NCBI RefSeq assembly: GCF_900102895.1
Contig: NZ_FNGD01000002.1
Span: 1 to 64,000 of the forward strand
DNA: 64,000 nt
DNA from: Arthrobacter sp. ov407
GTDB lineage: Bacteria > Actinomycetota > Actinomycetes > Actinomycetales > Micrococcaceae
Reading direction: 5' to 3'
Shown: piece after piece, positions 9,383 to 23,436 of the stretch
How positions within the stretch are numbered: position 1 is the stretch's first letter
Layout of the letters: each line of letters opens with the position of its first letter
Program-made: the position numbers and the translations under genes
The notes under the pieces: model-generated
The model's database searches: none
What the model was told of the DNA's origin: nothing
What the model saw: only the letters and a program-made list of their open reading frames with translations

Positions 9383-10120
9383 CTAGTTCTTGACGGGCGC
9401 TCCGGCAGGCCAGGGCAGCAGTTCCGGAAGGTCAACGCCGTCGGCCGCGGCCGTGGCGCGCAGGCTGCCGAGGGTGGGCGTGCGGCCGGCGAGCCACGCT
9501 GCGATGTCCGTCAGCATGCCGTTGATCACCGTCGATGTTCCGCCGCTGCCGATGGCCACCGCGGGCAGGCCGAGCGGCTGCAGCACGAAGCGCTGGCCCT
9601 CGGGCACTCGAGCGGAGAGGAAATCGAAGAGGTGTCCGCAGAAGGGGCGGCTCCAGGTTTCCGGTCCGTAGCCGGTGCCGAGATCGGCCGCATGGATGAC
9701 GAGTTCGCGCCACAGTGCCAGGCCGCCGTCGAACACGACTCTCCCGCGGTAGGTGATGGGCTCGCGCCAGCCCGCAGCGTCGAGGGAGTCGAAGGCGCGC
9801 AGGGCCCTGCCCAACGCTGAGTCGAGGTCGGCCCGGTGCTGAGCGAGGCTGTGGCCGGCCGCCATTTCGATGGCGCGGTTTCGCCCCTCGAAGCCGCCGT
9901 CGTAGAGCTCCACGCCCTCACCCCGGGCGGCGTATTCGAGCTGGCGGCCCATCGCGTTGGCGATCCCGCAGGTGTGGGCCAGCACGTGCCCGCGGCTCCA
10001 GCCAGGCAGTTCCGACGCCGCTTTGATGTCCTGTTCCGTCAGTTTCGCGGCGATTCCGGCCACGACGTCGGCGGCGCGGTGCAGTTCTGCCCGAAGGTTC
10101 TCTGGTGTGATTGAGGTCAT
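9383..10120 (-). CDS. Maleylpyruvate isomerase family, mycothiol-dependent (MDMPI/DinB fold)
   Basis: A 245-aa protein of the MDMPI_N/DinB superfamily, four-helix-bundle proteins that often bind a metal and use mycothiol in actinobacteria. Supporting sequence is the N-terminal LPGWSRGHVLAHTCGIANAM, in which the histidine of GHVLAH is one of the usual metal ligands, and the later ELVIHAADLG. The C-terminal ~90 residues resemble the second domain of maleylpyruvate isomerase-like proteins. The true substrate is unknown. The ATG at 10120 is preceded by GGATGGG; an upstream in-frame ATG at 10144 lacks a ribosome-binding site. Confidence 0.78.
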   Translation of the reverse strand: MTSITPENLRAELHRAADVVAGIAAKLTEQDIKAASELPGWSRGHVLAHTCGIANAMGRQLEYAARGEGVELYDGGFEGRNRAIEMAAGHSLAQHRADLDSALGRALRAFDSLDAAGWREPITYRGRVVFDGGLALWRELVIHAADLGTGYGPETWSRPFCGHLFDFLSARVPEGQRFVLQPLGLPAVAIGSGGTSTVINGMLTDIAAWLAGRTPTLGSLRATAAADGVDLPELLPWPAGAPVKN

Positions 10121-10177
10121 GGCGCCCATCCTAAACCGATCCACCCAATTAACTCTGATTAACTGAGCGGAATCCGA

Positions 10178-10699
10178 TCAGCGGGGCGCGTAGCGGTGCC
10201 GGATGTGCCGGCGGTCGTGCCTGGCCTGCCAGAATTCGATTTCGCGAGGCCGGATGGCGTAGAGCTGCCATTCCGGATTCTCGCTGCCGTCGGCGCTCGG
10301 GCGGGCCTGCCAGTCCGCTGCCGAGGCCTCGGTGGACAGCTCTACGACGTCCCCGGCCACCCGCACCTGGCGGCCCTGCTGTTGCCAGAAGAAGTTCAGC
10401 GCCGCGTGCGGGTTGGCCGCGAGCTCCTGGCCCTTACGGGATTCCCGGGAGGTCGCGAAGTGCCAGCCGTCGGCGTCGATGTCCTTCAGAATCAGCATCC
10501 GCGACGACGGCCGGCCCTGCTCATCTGCGGTGGCCAGGCTGCACGCGTTGGGCTGCGGCACCCCGGCCGCCAGCGCTTCGTCCAGCCACAGCCGGAACAG
10601 CTCCGCCGGGTCCGCGGGCGCCGCCGCCGGATCAAAGTCCGGGAGGTGGTCGGGGAAATCGGGCAGGGCGCGCAGCAATTGGCGGAACGATTCGCTCAT
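10178..10699 (-). CDS. Pyridoxamine 5'-phosphate oxidase-like protein (short PdxH)
   Basis: FMN-dependent oxidase family that makes pyridoxal phosphate from pyridoxine or pyridoxamine phosphate. At 173 aa it is shorter than classical PdxH (about 210). It keeps the FMN and substrate region SSRMLILKDID, the ESRKGQELAANPHAALNFFW block and RPREIEFWQARHDRRH. It ends at RYAPR, where full-length PdxH has a further ~15 residues closing with an R-L-x-P motif. The start at 10699 (MSESFRQL) is supported by a GGAG about 11 nt upstream. It could be a functional short PdxH or a PNPOx paralogue with another substrate. Confidence 0.75.
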   Translation of the reverse strand: MSESFRQLLRALPDFPDHLPDFDPAAAPADPAELFRLWLDEALAAGVPQPNACSLATADEQGRPSSRMLILKDIDADGWHFATSRESRKGQELAANPHAALNFFWQQQGRQVRVAGDVVELSTEASAADWQARPSADGSENPEWQLYAIRPREIEFWQARHDRRHIRHRYAPR

Positions 10700-10785
10700 A
10701 TGGAGACACTCCGTGGGTGATCCTTCAGCCCCAGAAGCTGAAGTGTGGGTTTGATGGGCGGGTGGGCTGGTCATGGCGGGTAGCT

Positions 10786-11928
10786 CTATGTGAAGGTTTC
10801 CCGATTGAGCTCCATGCCCAGGCCTTGGGTAAAGAGCATGCCGTTGAGTAATTCCCGGCCGGATTCGACGAGTTGGGCGTCGGGGCGATCTTGTGCGAAC
10901 CACGCGTCGAAGTCCGGGTGGATGACGAGGACCCTATCCACACCTGCCGGCGAGAGGTGCCATTCCGGCGCGAACAAGTCCCGATCGTGGAGCGGTCCCA
11001 GCATCTGCACGCCGTAGGCGTCGGGCACGTACCGGTCAAGAACCGGATGTGCCTGACGCATCCACCCGTGCGGTCCCTCAAATTCGGGCCAATTGGTGTC
11101 AAGCAACGGTCCAAAAGTTCCGCTCATCCAATTGCCTCCTTTGACCAGCCCATACTGCAGTTCATCAGCCAGATCCACGAGGACCTGAGTCATGTCCTGA
11201 ACGGATCTCTCCCGTGGGAGCGAGATGTCCCGTTGTTGATACAGAACGTAGCCTTCCAGAGAGAAGTCGACTTTACGGACTTTTTGAAGGCCGTCGAAGC
11301 TAATGATGCTCGCTTCTCCTCGCGCTCTGTAGGCTGCTGAGAACAGCCCCCGGCGTTCCTCCGGAAGACACTTGAAGCGGTGCATTCCCATGGCAAAATA
11401 GTCCGTCCCGCCTACCACCGCGCACCAGTCCAAGGCATGTCCAAGAATCTTCTCGAGGGCACGCTGCCCTATGCGCCACTGGAGGTCTCCTACGCGCCGA
11501 TCACGTCCGGCCGGTGCCGGTTTCAGCCAGCGGTTTCCGGTGGGGCTAAACGCCGCTGTCCAGCATGCATAGTCCTGGAGACCGCCTGGGCCAAGCCGCT
11601 CGGTCTTGCAGGGTAGCAAGTGACCTCGGATGCCTGAGGCGGTCAAGCTGTCAGCAATAGCCTGAAGAATCCCCGGTACGCGTTTGATGTCCCACAGCTC
11701 GTCGAGAATCAGGACGGGACCGTGGGCCGTACTCGCAATGGGTGGCGGTGATACGGGGTCGGGAAGCAGGACGGAGGCGGAGGCATAGGCTGCAGACAAC
11801 GAATCGAATGCCACTTCAGGAGGACATGAAGTTTCAAGTCGAAGTATGAGTGGCCCGACAATGCTGGCCCTTATCGAACGAAGTGCACCCAGCTCATCCA
11901 CCGTCACAGCCTCGGAAATATCGATCAT
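10786..11928 (-). CDS. Hypothetical protein, possibly horizontally acquired
   Basis: A 380-aa soluble protein that I do not recognise. It begins at an ATG with a good ribosome-binding site (AAGGGGAGA) on the minus strand. No signal peptide, membrane helix or catalytic motif is obvious. Visible features are several tryptophan-rich stretches (HGWMRQAHPVLDRYVPD, EWHLSPAGVDRVLVIHPDF) and an aromatic, acidic C-terminal half. By eye the DNA is clearly less GC-rich than its neighbours and uses more A/T-ending codons, which suggests later acquisition. It sits between the short PdxH-like gene and the arginine operon terminator. A 7-bp inverted repeat at 10723-10743 (CTTCAGC/GCTGAAG) lies just after its stop. 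Confidence 0.7.
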   Translation of the reverse strand: MIDISEAVTVDELGALRSIRASIVGPLILRLETSCPPEVAFDSLSAAYASASVLLPDPVSPPPIASTAHGPVLILDELWDIKRVPGILQAIADSLTASGIRGHLLPCKTERLGPGGLQDYACWTAAFSPTGNRWLKPAPAGRDRRVGDLQWRIGQRALEKILGHALDWCAVVGGTDYFAMGMHRFKCLPEERRGLFSAAYRARGEASIISFDGLQKVRKVDFSLEGYVLYQQRDISLPRERSVQDMTQVLVDLADELQYGLVKGGNWMSGTFGPLLDTNWPEFEGPHGWMRQAHPVLDRYVPDAYGVQMLGPLHDRDLFAPEWHLSPAGVDRVLVIHPDFDAWFAQDRPDAQLVESGRELLNGMLFTQGLGMELNRETFT

Positions 11929-11980
11929 TTATGTCTCCCCTTGACAGGATCAGCGCTGTTCCTGTCTGCCTACCCTAACG

Positions 11981-12029
11981 AAAAAGGTCCCGGCAGGCCC
12001 GACCACCGTGGTCGTGCCTGCCGGGACCT
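11981..12029 (-). terminator. Rho-independent terminator of the arginine operon
   Basis: A strong composite hairpin. The outer arms AGGTCCCGGCAGGC (11985-11998) and GCCTGCCGGGACCT (12016-12029) pair perfectly over 14 bp. An inner stem CGACCAC/GTGGTCG (12000-12014) extends it. On the minus strand it is followed by TTTTTCG. It lies about 23 nt past the argH stop. Confidence 0.93.
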
Positions 12030-12051
12030 ATGCCCCACCGGGTCCGTGCAG

Positions 12052-14690
<2,639 letters not shown>

Positions 14691-14775
14691 GGAAATGCTC
14701 CTTAGTTGTTTGGTGATGCTGTCAGTCTGGGAAATCTTTGTTTCAAGCCTGTCACAAGCCGGTGCGTTGCGCGGC

Positions 14776-15306
14776 TTATTGGCCGGCTTCCTCGGCGAAC
14801 TGCAGGAAGCGGGCGGCGATGTCCGCGCCGCCCAGAGGCTCCCGGGTGACGAGAAGGACGGTATCGTCCCCGGCGATGGTGCCCAGGATCGAGGGCATCA
14901 CGGAGTGGTCGATTGCGAGGGCCAGGAAGTTCGCGGCGCCCGGCGGGGTCCGGAGCACCACGAGGTTGGCGGAGGCCTCGGCGGTGACGAGCAGTTCACC
15001 GCACAGCCGGGTCAGCCGGGCGTCGAGGATTTCCTGGGTGACGCCGCTCTTGGGCGCCCGTTCGCCGCCCTCCCCCGGGACGGCGTAGACCAGCACGCCG
15101 TCCTTGCCGCGCACCCGGACGGCGCCGAGTTCCACGAGGTCGCGGGAGAGCGTGGCCTGGGTGACCTGGACGCCGTCGTCCGCGAGCAGCGCGGCGAGCT
15201 CGGCCTGGGACCGGACCGATTCGCCCGTCAGAATCGCTGTGATCCGTGCCTGCCGGGCTGTTTTGGTGGCCGGGCTGGCCCCCGGAGAGGCTGGCTGGAC
15301 GGACAT
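14776..15306 (-). CDS. argR: Arginine repressor
   Basis: Hexameric arginine-dependent regulator, 176 aa. The N-terminal winged helix-turn-helix (about 20-90) contains [25 protein letters not shown], with the characteristic Ser-Arg of the recognition helix. The C-terminal arginine-binding and oligomerisation domain contains the [23 protein letters not shown] stretch, whose GT..GDDT motif binds arginine. The ATG overlaps the argF stop by one base, so it is coupled to argF. It probably represses this operon through the box-like sites upstream of argC. Confidence 0.96.
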   Translation of the reverse strand: MSVQPASPGASPATKTARQARITAILTGESVRSQAELAALLADDGVQVTQATLSRDLVELGAVRVRGKDGVLVYAVPGEGGERAPKSGVTQEILDARLTRLCGELLVTAEASANLVVLRTPPGAANFLALAIDHSVMPSILGTIAGDDTVLLVTREPLGGADIAARFLQFAEEAGQ

Positions 15307-16331
15307 CAGGCCAAGCCGTCCACCGGCGCCAGCCCATCGACTGGCGCGAGCCCGTCAATAACGGCAAGGCCGGAGCGGTGCATGAGCCAGGCCATCAGCG
15401 CCTTCTGGGCATGGAGCCGGTTTTCGGCTTCGTCCCAGACCACCGACTGGGGGCCGTCAATGACGTCCGCGGCGATCTCGTAGCCCCGGTAGGCCGGCAG
15501 GCAGTGCAGTACGACGGCGTCCGGCGCGGCGAGCTTCATCGCCGCGCCGTCCACGGAGTACGCCCGGAACAGGTTCATCCGTGCTTCCTTCTCCGCCTCC
15601 TGGCCCATCGACACCCAGGTGTCGGTGGCGACGACGTCGGCGCCGAGGAGGGCCTCGGCGGCGTCGATCGTCACCAGCACCGAGCCGCCGGTCTCCGCGG
15701 CCCGGTCCTCGGCGGCGGCGATGATCTCCGCGGACGGCAGGTACCCCTCCGGTCCGGCGATGCGGACGTTCATGCCCGCCGTGACGCCGGCCAGCAGGTA
15801 GGAGTTGGCCATGTTGTTGGCCGAGTCGCCCAGGTACGCCATGGTCAAGCCCTTGAGCGAGCCCTTGTGCTCCTTGACGGTCAAGAGATCGGCGAGCAGC
15901 TGGCACGGGTGGTAGTCATCGCACAGTGCGTTGATGACCGGCACACGGGAGTTCGCGGCCATGGCGACGAGCCCGGCATGCGCGCCAGTGCGCCACACGA
16001 TGGTGGACACCATTCGTTCGAGTACCTTGGCGGTGTCCTCGACCGATTCCTTGTGCCCGATCTGCGCCTCACCGGGGTTGATGATGAGTGCATTGCCGCC
16101 CATGTCCGCGATTCCGGTGGCGAAGGAGACCCTGGTCCGGGTGGAGGTCTTGTCGAAGATGACCGCCACGGTCTGCCGGCCGTTGCCCGCCGCGGCGTAG
16201 GGCTGCACGCTGTAGGGCGCGGCCTTCATCCGGACGGCGAGCTCGAGGACCTCGGCCTGTTCGGCCGGGCTGAGGTCCGTGTCCTTGAGGAAGTGGCGGG
16301 TGGGCACTGATGCGGTCACGGCGGCGGTCAC
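15306..16331 (-). CDS. argF: Ornithine carbamoyltransferase (anabolic)
   Basis: Makes citrulline from ornithine and carbamoyl phosphate. The 341-aa protein has the carbamoyl-phosphate motif STRTR at about residues 62-66, the HPCQLLADL motif and HCLPAYRG. The C-terminus is extended beyond the family norm by a repeated hexapeptide, DGLAPV (three copies, 15309-15356), whose units differ at wobble positions. The start is GTG at 16331 overlapping the argD stop (GTGA), giving tight coupling. Confidence 0.96.
   Translation of the reverse strand: MTAAVTASVPTRHFLKDTDLSPAEQAEVLELAVRMKAAPYSVQPYAAAGNGRQTVAVIFDKTSTRTRVSFATGIADMGGNALIINPGEAQIGHKESVEDTAKVLERMVSTIVWRTGAHAGLVAMAANSRVPVINALCDDYHPCQLLADLLTVKEHKGSLKGLTMAYLGDSANNMANSYLLAGVTAGMNVRIAGPEGYLPSAEIIAAAEDRAAETGGSVLVTIDAAEALLGADVVATDTWVSMGQEAEKEARMNLFRAYSVDGAAMKLAAPDAVVLHCLPAYRGYEIAADVIDGPQSVVWDEAENRLHAQKALMAWLMHRSGLAVIDGLAPVDGLAPVDGLA
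15309..15356 (-). repeat. Tandem 18-nt repeat in the 3' end of argF
   Basis: Roughly two and a half 18-nt units encode [17 protein letters not shown] at the ArgF C-terminus. The units differ mainly at third codon positions, so the peptide repeat has been kept while the DNA has drifted. Confidence 0.8.
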
Positions 16332-17677
16332 TTGGCGTCCTTTGCGGCGTTGATACTTGTGGTGGCGGGTTGTTCGGCCGGCTGTTCGGCCGGCTGTTCG
16401 GCCTGGACCTTGGCGGTCTCGAGCAGTGCGGGCAGTGCCGCCAGGAAGCGGTCGGCCTGTTCGGTGGTCAGGATCAGCGGCGGTGCCAAGCGGATGGTGC
16501 GCGGGCCAGGGCTGTTGACGATGAACCCGGCGTCGAGGCCGGCGGTGACGACGCCCGGGGCGACGTCGGCGTCCAGGTCGAAGCCGATCAGCAGCCCCTC
16601 GCCGCGGATCTCGGTGACGCCCGCGATTCCGGCGAGGCCGGCGCGCAGGTGCTCCCCCACGCCCCGGACGTGGGCCAGGATGTCCTGGTTTTCGAGGACG
16701 TGCAGGGTGGCGAGGGCGGCCGCGGTAGCCACCGGGTTACCGCCAAAGGTGGTCCCGTGCTGGCCGGCGGTCAGCAGCGCGGACGTTTCCGGTCCGAACG
16801 TCACGAGGGCGCCGACCGGGAAGCCGCCGCCGAGTCCCTTTGCGAGGGTCACGGCGTCGGGCACGATCCCGGCGTCCTCACTGGCCAGCCACTTGCCGGT
16901 ACGGCCGATGCCGGTCTGGACCTCGTCGAGGATCAGCAGGGCGCCGGCGGCGCTCGTGGCCTCGCGGGCGGCCTTGAGATATCCGGCGGGCAGAGGCCGG
17001 ACGCCGGCCTCGCCCTGGATTGGTTCGAGGAAGACGGCGGCGGTGGTCTCGTCCACGGCGGCGCTGAGGGCGTCGATGTCGCCGAACGGGACATGCACGA
17101 CGCCGCCGGGCAGCGGTGCGAACGGCGCCCGGTATGCCTCCTTGGCCGTCAGCGCGAGGGCGCCCATGGTGCGCCCGTGGAAGGCGCCTTCGAGCGCGAT
17201 GATCTTGGTGCGCGGTTTGCCTTCCGAACCAGCATTCCGGCGCGCCAGCTTAAAGGCAGCCTCAACGGCCTCGGTGCCGGAGTTGGCGAAGAACACCTTG
17301 GAGCCGGCCGGCGCCTTGGACAGTTCCAGCAGCTTCTCCGCCAGGGCGATCTGGGTGGGGCTCGTGAAGAAGTTCGAGACATGGCCCAGGGTGGCCAGCT
17401 GGCTGGAGATCACCGAAGTGACGAACGGGTGGGCGTGGCCGAGGGCGTTCACGGCGATGCCGCCGAGCAGGTCCAGGTACTCCTTGCCGTCGGCGTCCCA
17501 CACGAGGCAGCCGGCGCCGCGGACCAGGACGCGCTGCGGGGTGCCGAAGACGCCCAGCAGCGAGGACGAGTAGCGGGCCAGCCACTCGGCTCCGCTGCTG
17601 CTGGAGACAATTGTGGTTACGGTGGCCTCCGCAGCGATGCGGCCTTCAGCGGAATGGCTCAGTTCAGTGCTGCTCAC
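16328..17677 (-). CDS. argD: Acetylornithine aminotransferase
   Basis: Pyridoxal-phosphate aminotransferase of class III that interconverts N-acetylglutamate semialdehyde and N2-acetylornithine. The 449-aa protein shows [13 protein letters not shown] (phosphate-binding region), the cofactor Asp segment [15 protein letters not shown] and the Schiff-base lysine in [15 protein letters not shown]. It has a ~25-residue N-terminal extension, and near the C-terminus three EQPA repeats encoded by identical 12-nt units. The start is GTG sharing one base with the argB stop. Confidence 0.96.
   Translation of the reverse strand: MSSTELSHSAEGRIAAEATVTTIVSSSSGAEWLARYSSSLLGVFGTPQRVLVRGAGCLVWDADGKEYLDLLGGIAVNALGHAHPFVTSVISSQLATLGHVSNFFTSPTQIALAEKLLELSKAPAGSKVFFANSGTEAVEAAFKLARRNAGSEGKPRTKIIALEGAFHGRTMGALALTAKEAYRAPFAPLPGGVVHVPFGDIDALSAAVDETTAAVFLEPIQGEAGVRPLPAGYLKAAREATSAAGALLILDEVQTGIGRTGKWLASEDAGIVPDAVTLAKGLGGGFPVGALVTFGPETSALLTAGQHGTTFGGNPVATAAALATLHVLENQDILAHVRGVGEHLRAGLAGIAGVTEIRGEGLLIGFDLDADVAPGVVTAGLDAGFIVNSPGPRTIRLAPPLILTTEQADRFLAALPALLETAKVQAEQPAEQPAEQPATTSINAAKDAK
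16371..16406 (-). repeat. Three 12-nt tandem repeats near the argD 3' end
   Basis: The units read GAACAGCCGGCC on the minus strand. The second matches the first exactly and the last differs slightly. They encode [10 protein letters not shown] beyond the conserved enzyme fold. Near identity suggests recent slippage. Confidence 0.85.
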
Positions 17678-18609
17678 TATGCGTTCACTTCCTCGTCCGG
17701 GACGACCTGGGTGCCGATGCCGGCGGTCGTGAAAGTTTCCAGAAGCATCGAGTGCGGCAGGCGGCCGTCCACGATGTGGGCGCGCTCGACGCCGCCCTCG
17801 ACGGCCTTCAGGCAGGCTTCCATCTTCGGGATCATGCCCGATTCCAGGCCGGGGAGCAGTTGGCGCAGCTCCGAGACCGTCAGGGACGAGATGAGCGAGG
17901 ACCGGTCCGGCCAGTTGGCGTACAGACCCTCGACGTCGGTGAGGATGACCAGCTTGGAGGCGCCGAGCGCCTCGGCCAGAGCGGCGGCGGCGGTGTCGGC
18001 GTTGACGTTCAGAACCTGGCCGGTGGTGGATCCGTCGTCGTGGATTTCCGGGGCGACTGTGGAGATCACGGGAATCCGGCCGGCGGCCACGATGTCCAGG
18101 ATGCCTTCCGGGTTCACCCCGACCACCTCGCCCACCAGGCCCAGGTCCACCTCCTCGCCGTCCACCACGGTGCCGGTGCGGACGGCGCGGAGCAGTCCGC
18201 CGTCCTCACCGGACATGCCGACGGCGTACGGGCCGTGGGAGTTGATCAGGCCCACGAGTTCGCGCCCCACCTGGCCGGTGAGGACCATCCGGACCACGTC
18301 CATGGCCTCGGGCGTGGTGACGCGCAGCCCGCCCTTGAATTCGGATTCGATCCCCAGTCGGCTGAGCATGGCGTTGATCTGCGGGCCGCCGCCGTGCACC
18401 ACCACGGGGTGGATGCCAACGTGGTGCAGGAACACGACGTCTTCGGCGAAGGCGCGGCGGAGCTCGTCGTTGACCATGGCGTTGCCGCCGTACTTGATCA
18501 CCATGGTGCTGCCGGCAAAGCGCTGGATCCAGGGAAGCGCCTCGATCAACGTGGCGGCTTTGTCCCGGGCGTCGGATTGGGAGGTGGTCTCGCGTGTCTG
18601 GGTGTTCAT
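17677..18609 (-). CDS. argB: Acetylglutamate kinase
   Basis: Phosphorylates N-acetylglutamate in the second step of arginine synthesis and is usually the arginine-feedback enzyme. The 310-aa amino acid kinase-fold protein has [11 protein letters not shown] at about 33-43 (phosphate-binding lysine), [11 protein letters not shown], and the C-terminal [19 protein letters not shown] region with the arginine-sensitive family signature. The ATG at 18609 was chosen because AAGGACGA lies just upstream; a longer frame to 18783 overlaps argJ and has no family match. The gap to argJ is 34 nt. Confidence 0.96.
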   Translation of the reverse strand: MNTQTRETTSQSDARDKAATLIEALPWIQRFAGSTMVIKYGGNAMVNDELRRAFAEDVVFLHHVGIHPVVVHGGGPQINAMLSRLGIESEFKGGLRVTTPEAMDVVRMVLTGQVGRELVGLINSHGPYAVGMSGEDGGLLRAVRTGTVVDGEEVDLGLVGEVVGVNPEGILDIVAAGRIPVISTVAPEIHDDGSTTGQVLNVNADTAAAALAEALGASKLVILTDVEGLYANWPDRSSLISSLTVSELRQLLPGLESGMIPKMEACLKAVEGGVERAHIVDGRLPHSMLLETFTTAGIGTQVVPDEEVNA

Positions 18610-18643
18610 GTTCGTCGTCCTTACTGTTCCTTCCCCCGGGGGG

Positions 18644-20901
<2,258 letters not shown>

Positions 20902-21119
20902 CTAAACCGCGGTCTAAAGGCCCTCTTCCAATGCGTCCCACGCAAGGCTGAACGCAAGTCTGAGATCGCGTGCGGGGCGTTCCACCGGCCGTGGATTGCG
21001 CCGCCGACCGGCGGGTGGCATAGACCCGGGGGCGTATGCTGAGTAGAGGGTGATCTTGATCGTGCAGCTGCGAATGTCAGTTGCAGCGTTGCCCGTAACC
21101 GTGACGAGGCCAGCGCCCC

Positions 21120-22223
21120 ATGACCGCCACTTCCACCCTTCCCGCCCAAACGCCGGCGCGGCCGCTATCGCGCGTCCGGCAGCCCAACGCAGTGGTCCTG
21201 AGCTATTCGGAACTCCTCAAAAGCGTCAAGTCGGCCGGCCTCCTCGAACGGCGCGTCGGCTTCTACGTCACCGTGTTCTCCAGCCTGGTGCTGCTGATGG
21301 CCGCCACCTGGTTCGGGTTCGCGCTGATCGGTGACAGCTGGTTCCAGCTCCTGATCGCCGCCGCCCTGGGCATCCTTTGCACGCAGCTGAGCTTCCTGGC
21401 CCACGAAGCCGGGCACAGGCAGATCTTCGCCTCCCGGCGCGCCAACGACTGGGCCGCACGGTTGCTTGCCACGTCCGTGGCCGGCATCAGCTACTCCTGG
21501 TGGGAGCAGAAGCACGGCGCGCACCACAACCACCCGAACGTCATTTCCAAGGACCCGGACATCGCGCCCGGCCCCATCGCCTTCCACCCCCAGGCGGTAG
21601 CCGACCGCCAGGGACGCCTCGCGTTCCTGACGCGCAAGCAGGGCTGGTTCTTCTTCCCGCTCCTGTTCCTGGTGGGCCTGGGACTCCAGATCGATTCCGT
21701 GAAATTCATCGTCCGCCGGGCCAAGGTCGCGCACCGCTGGGTTGAAATCCCGATCCTCGCAGTCCGGCTCAGCCTCCTGCCGGTTCTCGCGTTCACCTTC
21801 CTGCCGCTGGGCATGGCGTTCGCCTTCATCGGCGTCCAGCTGGCCGTGTTCGGCTTCTACATGGGCGCGTCCTTCGCGCCGAACCACAAGGGCATGCCGG
21901 TACTGCCGGCGGACAGCCGGGTGGACTTCTTCAGCCGCCAGGTCCTGACGTCCCGGAATATCTCGGGCGGCCGCTTCATGGACATCCTGCTCGGCGGCCT
22001 CAACCGCCAGGCGGAACACCACCTCTTCCCGGACATGGCCCGCCCCCAGCTGGACAAGGCTGCCAAGATCGTCCGCGAGTACTGCGCCAAGCACCAGGTC
22101 CCGTACACGGAAACCACGCTGATGCAGTCGTACGCCATCATTGTCCGCTACCTCAACGATGTTGGACTCGCCGCGGGCCGTCACTTCGAATGCCCGATGG
22201 CAACGGTCACCCGCCGCTACTAA
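21120..22223 (+). CDS. Membrane fatty acid desaturase
   Basis: Di-iron acyl-lipid/acyl-CoA desaturase of the integral membrane family, 367 aa. The three histidine clusters are HEAGH (95-99), HGAHH (132-136) and QAEHH (297-301). Hydrophobic pairs lie at about 48-92 and 178-250, placing the iron site on the cytoplasmic face. The QxxHH form of the third box is typical of front-end (delta-5/delta-6-like) and related bacterial desaturases. It probably adjusts membrane fluidity. The ATG at 21120 lies about 280 nt from argC, divergent from it. Confidence 0.92.
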   Translation: MTATSTLPAQTPARPLSRVRQPNAVVLSYSELLKSVKSAGLLERRVGFYVTVFSSLVLLMAATWFGFALIGDSWFQLLIAAALGILCTQLSFLAHEAGHRQIFASRRANDWAARLLATSVAGISYSWWEQKHGAHHNHPNVISKDPDIAPGPIAFHPQAVADRQGRLAFLTRKQGWFFFPLLFLVGLGLQIDSVKFIVRRAKVAHRWVEIPILAVRLSLLPVLAFTFLPLGMAFAFIGVQLAVFGFYMGASFAPNHKGMPVLPADSRVDFFSRQVLTSRNISGGRFMDILLGGLNRQAEHHLFPDMARPQLDKAAKIVREYCAKHQVPYTETTLMQSYAIIVRYLNDVGLAAGRHFECPMATVTRRY

Positions 22224-22276
22224 AGGACGCATCATCCCGGAGGTGTGCGCGCAGGACCCGCCACGCCCAGACGCCG

Positions 22277-22309
22277 TCACGTGAAGCATCACGTGAAGGC
22301 ATCGCGTGA
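22277..22309. promoter_or_regulatory. Cluster of TCACGTGA palindromes
   Basis: Two perfect 8-bp palindromes, TCACGTGA, at 22277-22284 and 22289-22296, are followed by a one-mismatch copy, TCGCGTGA, at 22302-22309; spacing is 12-13 bp. They lie after the desaturase stop and ~100 nt before the quinone oxidoreductase start. They look like a transcription-factor operator array, but I cannot assign a regulator. Confidence 0.5.
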
Positions 22310-22408
22310 CGGCCAGTTACGGAACGCCCCTTCATGGTTACCGCCGGTGTCCCTAGGATGGACCCAGGGGCCGGGACAGACTTGGCCGCCCGGAACAGGA
22401 GCCACATG

Positions 22409-23371
22409 ATGCACGCAATCGTCGCCCGCCAGGCCGGGGGCCCGGAGGTCCTGGAGCTCGACAAGACAGCCCGCCCCGTTCCCGGGCCCGGCCAACTGCT
22501 CGTCAGGGTCGCCGCCGCGGGCGTGAACTTCATCGACACCTACAAGCGCAGCGGCGTCTACAAGGTCAGCTACCCCTTCACACCCGGCTCCGAGGCTGCA
22601 GGCACCGTGGAGGAGGTCGGCGACGCCGTCACCGGGTTCGCTCCCGGCGACCGGGTGGCGACGGCCGAGGGCACGGCCTGCTACGCCGGCTATGCCCTCG
22701 TCGATGAGGACAAGGCCCTCCCGGTTCCCGACGGCCTGGACGATTTCACTGCCGCGGCCCTGCCTTTGCAGGGGGTGACGGCTCACTACCTGATCAACTC
22801 CACCTTCAAGGTCGAGCCCGGCCACACGGTTCTGCTCCACGCTGGCGCCGGCGGCGTCGGGCTCCTGATGATCCAGCTGCTCAAGGCCAGGGGCGCCCAT
22901 GTCATCACCACCGTTTCGACAGACGAGAAAGAGCAGTTGGCCCGCGACGCCGGGGCCGAGCACGTGTTGCGCTACGACGGTTTCGCGGAGCGGGTCCGGG
23001 ACCTGACCAACGGCACCGGCGCGGACGTGGTGTACGACGGCGTCGGGAAAGACACCTTCGACGCCTCCCTGGCGTCGCTGCGCATCCGGGGCATGCTGGT
23101 GCTCTTCGGCGCAGCGTCCGGCCCGGTCCCGCCGTTCGACCCGCAGCGGCTCAACGCCGGCGGCTCGCTGTACCTCACTCGGCCGACCATGGGCCACTAT
23201 CTGCGCGACGCCCGGGAACGCCGCTGGCGCTCCGACGAAGTCTTTGCCGCCGCCGCCGAAGGCAGCCTCAAGGTCAGGATCGGCGCCCGCTACTCCCTCG
23301 CCGAGGCAGCCCGTGCCCACGATGACCTTGAACAGCGCCGCACCACCGGCAAAGTCATCCTGGTCCCCTAA
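22409..23371 (+). CDS. NADPH:quinone oxidoreductase (zinc-independent MDR family)
   Basis: A 320-aa medium-chain dehydrogenase/reductase of the quinone oxidoreductase (QOR/crystallin) type. It has VNFIDTYKRSGVY near the active site, GSEAAGTVEEVGDAV, the cofactor motif GAGGVGLLMIQLLKARGA, and no zinc-binding cysteines. It probably reduces quinones with NADPH to avoid radical formation. Two adjacent ATGs exist (22406 and 22409). The second is preferred because AGGAG then lies seven bases upstream. Confidence 0.9.
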   Translation: MHAIVARQAGGPEVLELDKTARPVPGPGQLLVRVAAAGVNFIDTYKRSGVYKVSYPFTPGSEAAGTVEEVGDAVTGFAPGDRVATAEGTACYAGYALVDEDKALPVPDGLDDFTAAALPLQGVTAHYLINSTFKVEPGHTVLLHAGAGGVGLLMIQLLKARGAHVITTVSTDEKEQLARDAGAEHVLRYDGFAERVRDLTNGTGADVVYDGVGKDTFDASLASLRIRGMLVLFGAASGPVPPFDPQRLNAGGSLYLTRPTMGHYLRDARERRWRSDEVFAAAAEGSLKVRIGARYSLAEAARAHDDLEQRRTTGKVILVP

Positions 23372-23436
23372 GCCGCACGGTCCTCCAAGCCGCACGGCAA
23401 CACCATCCGTTCATCTCCTGCAGGGACAATGCGCCA

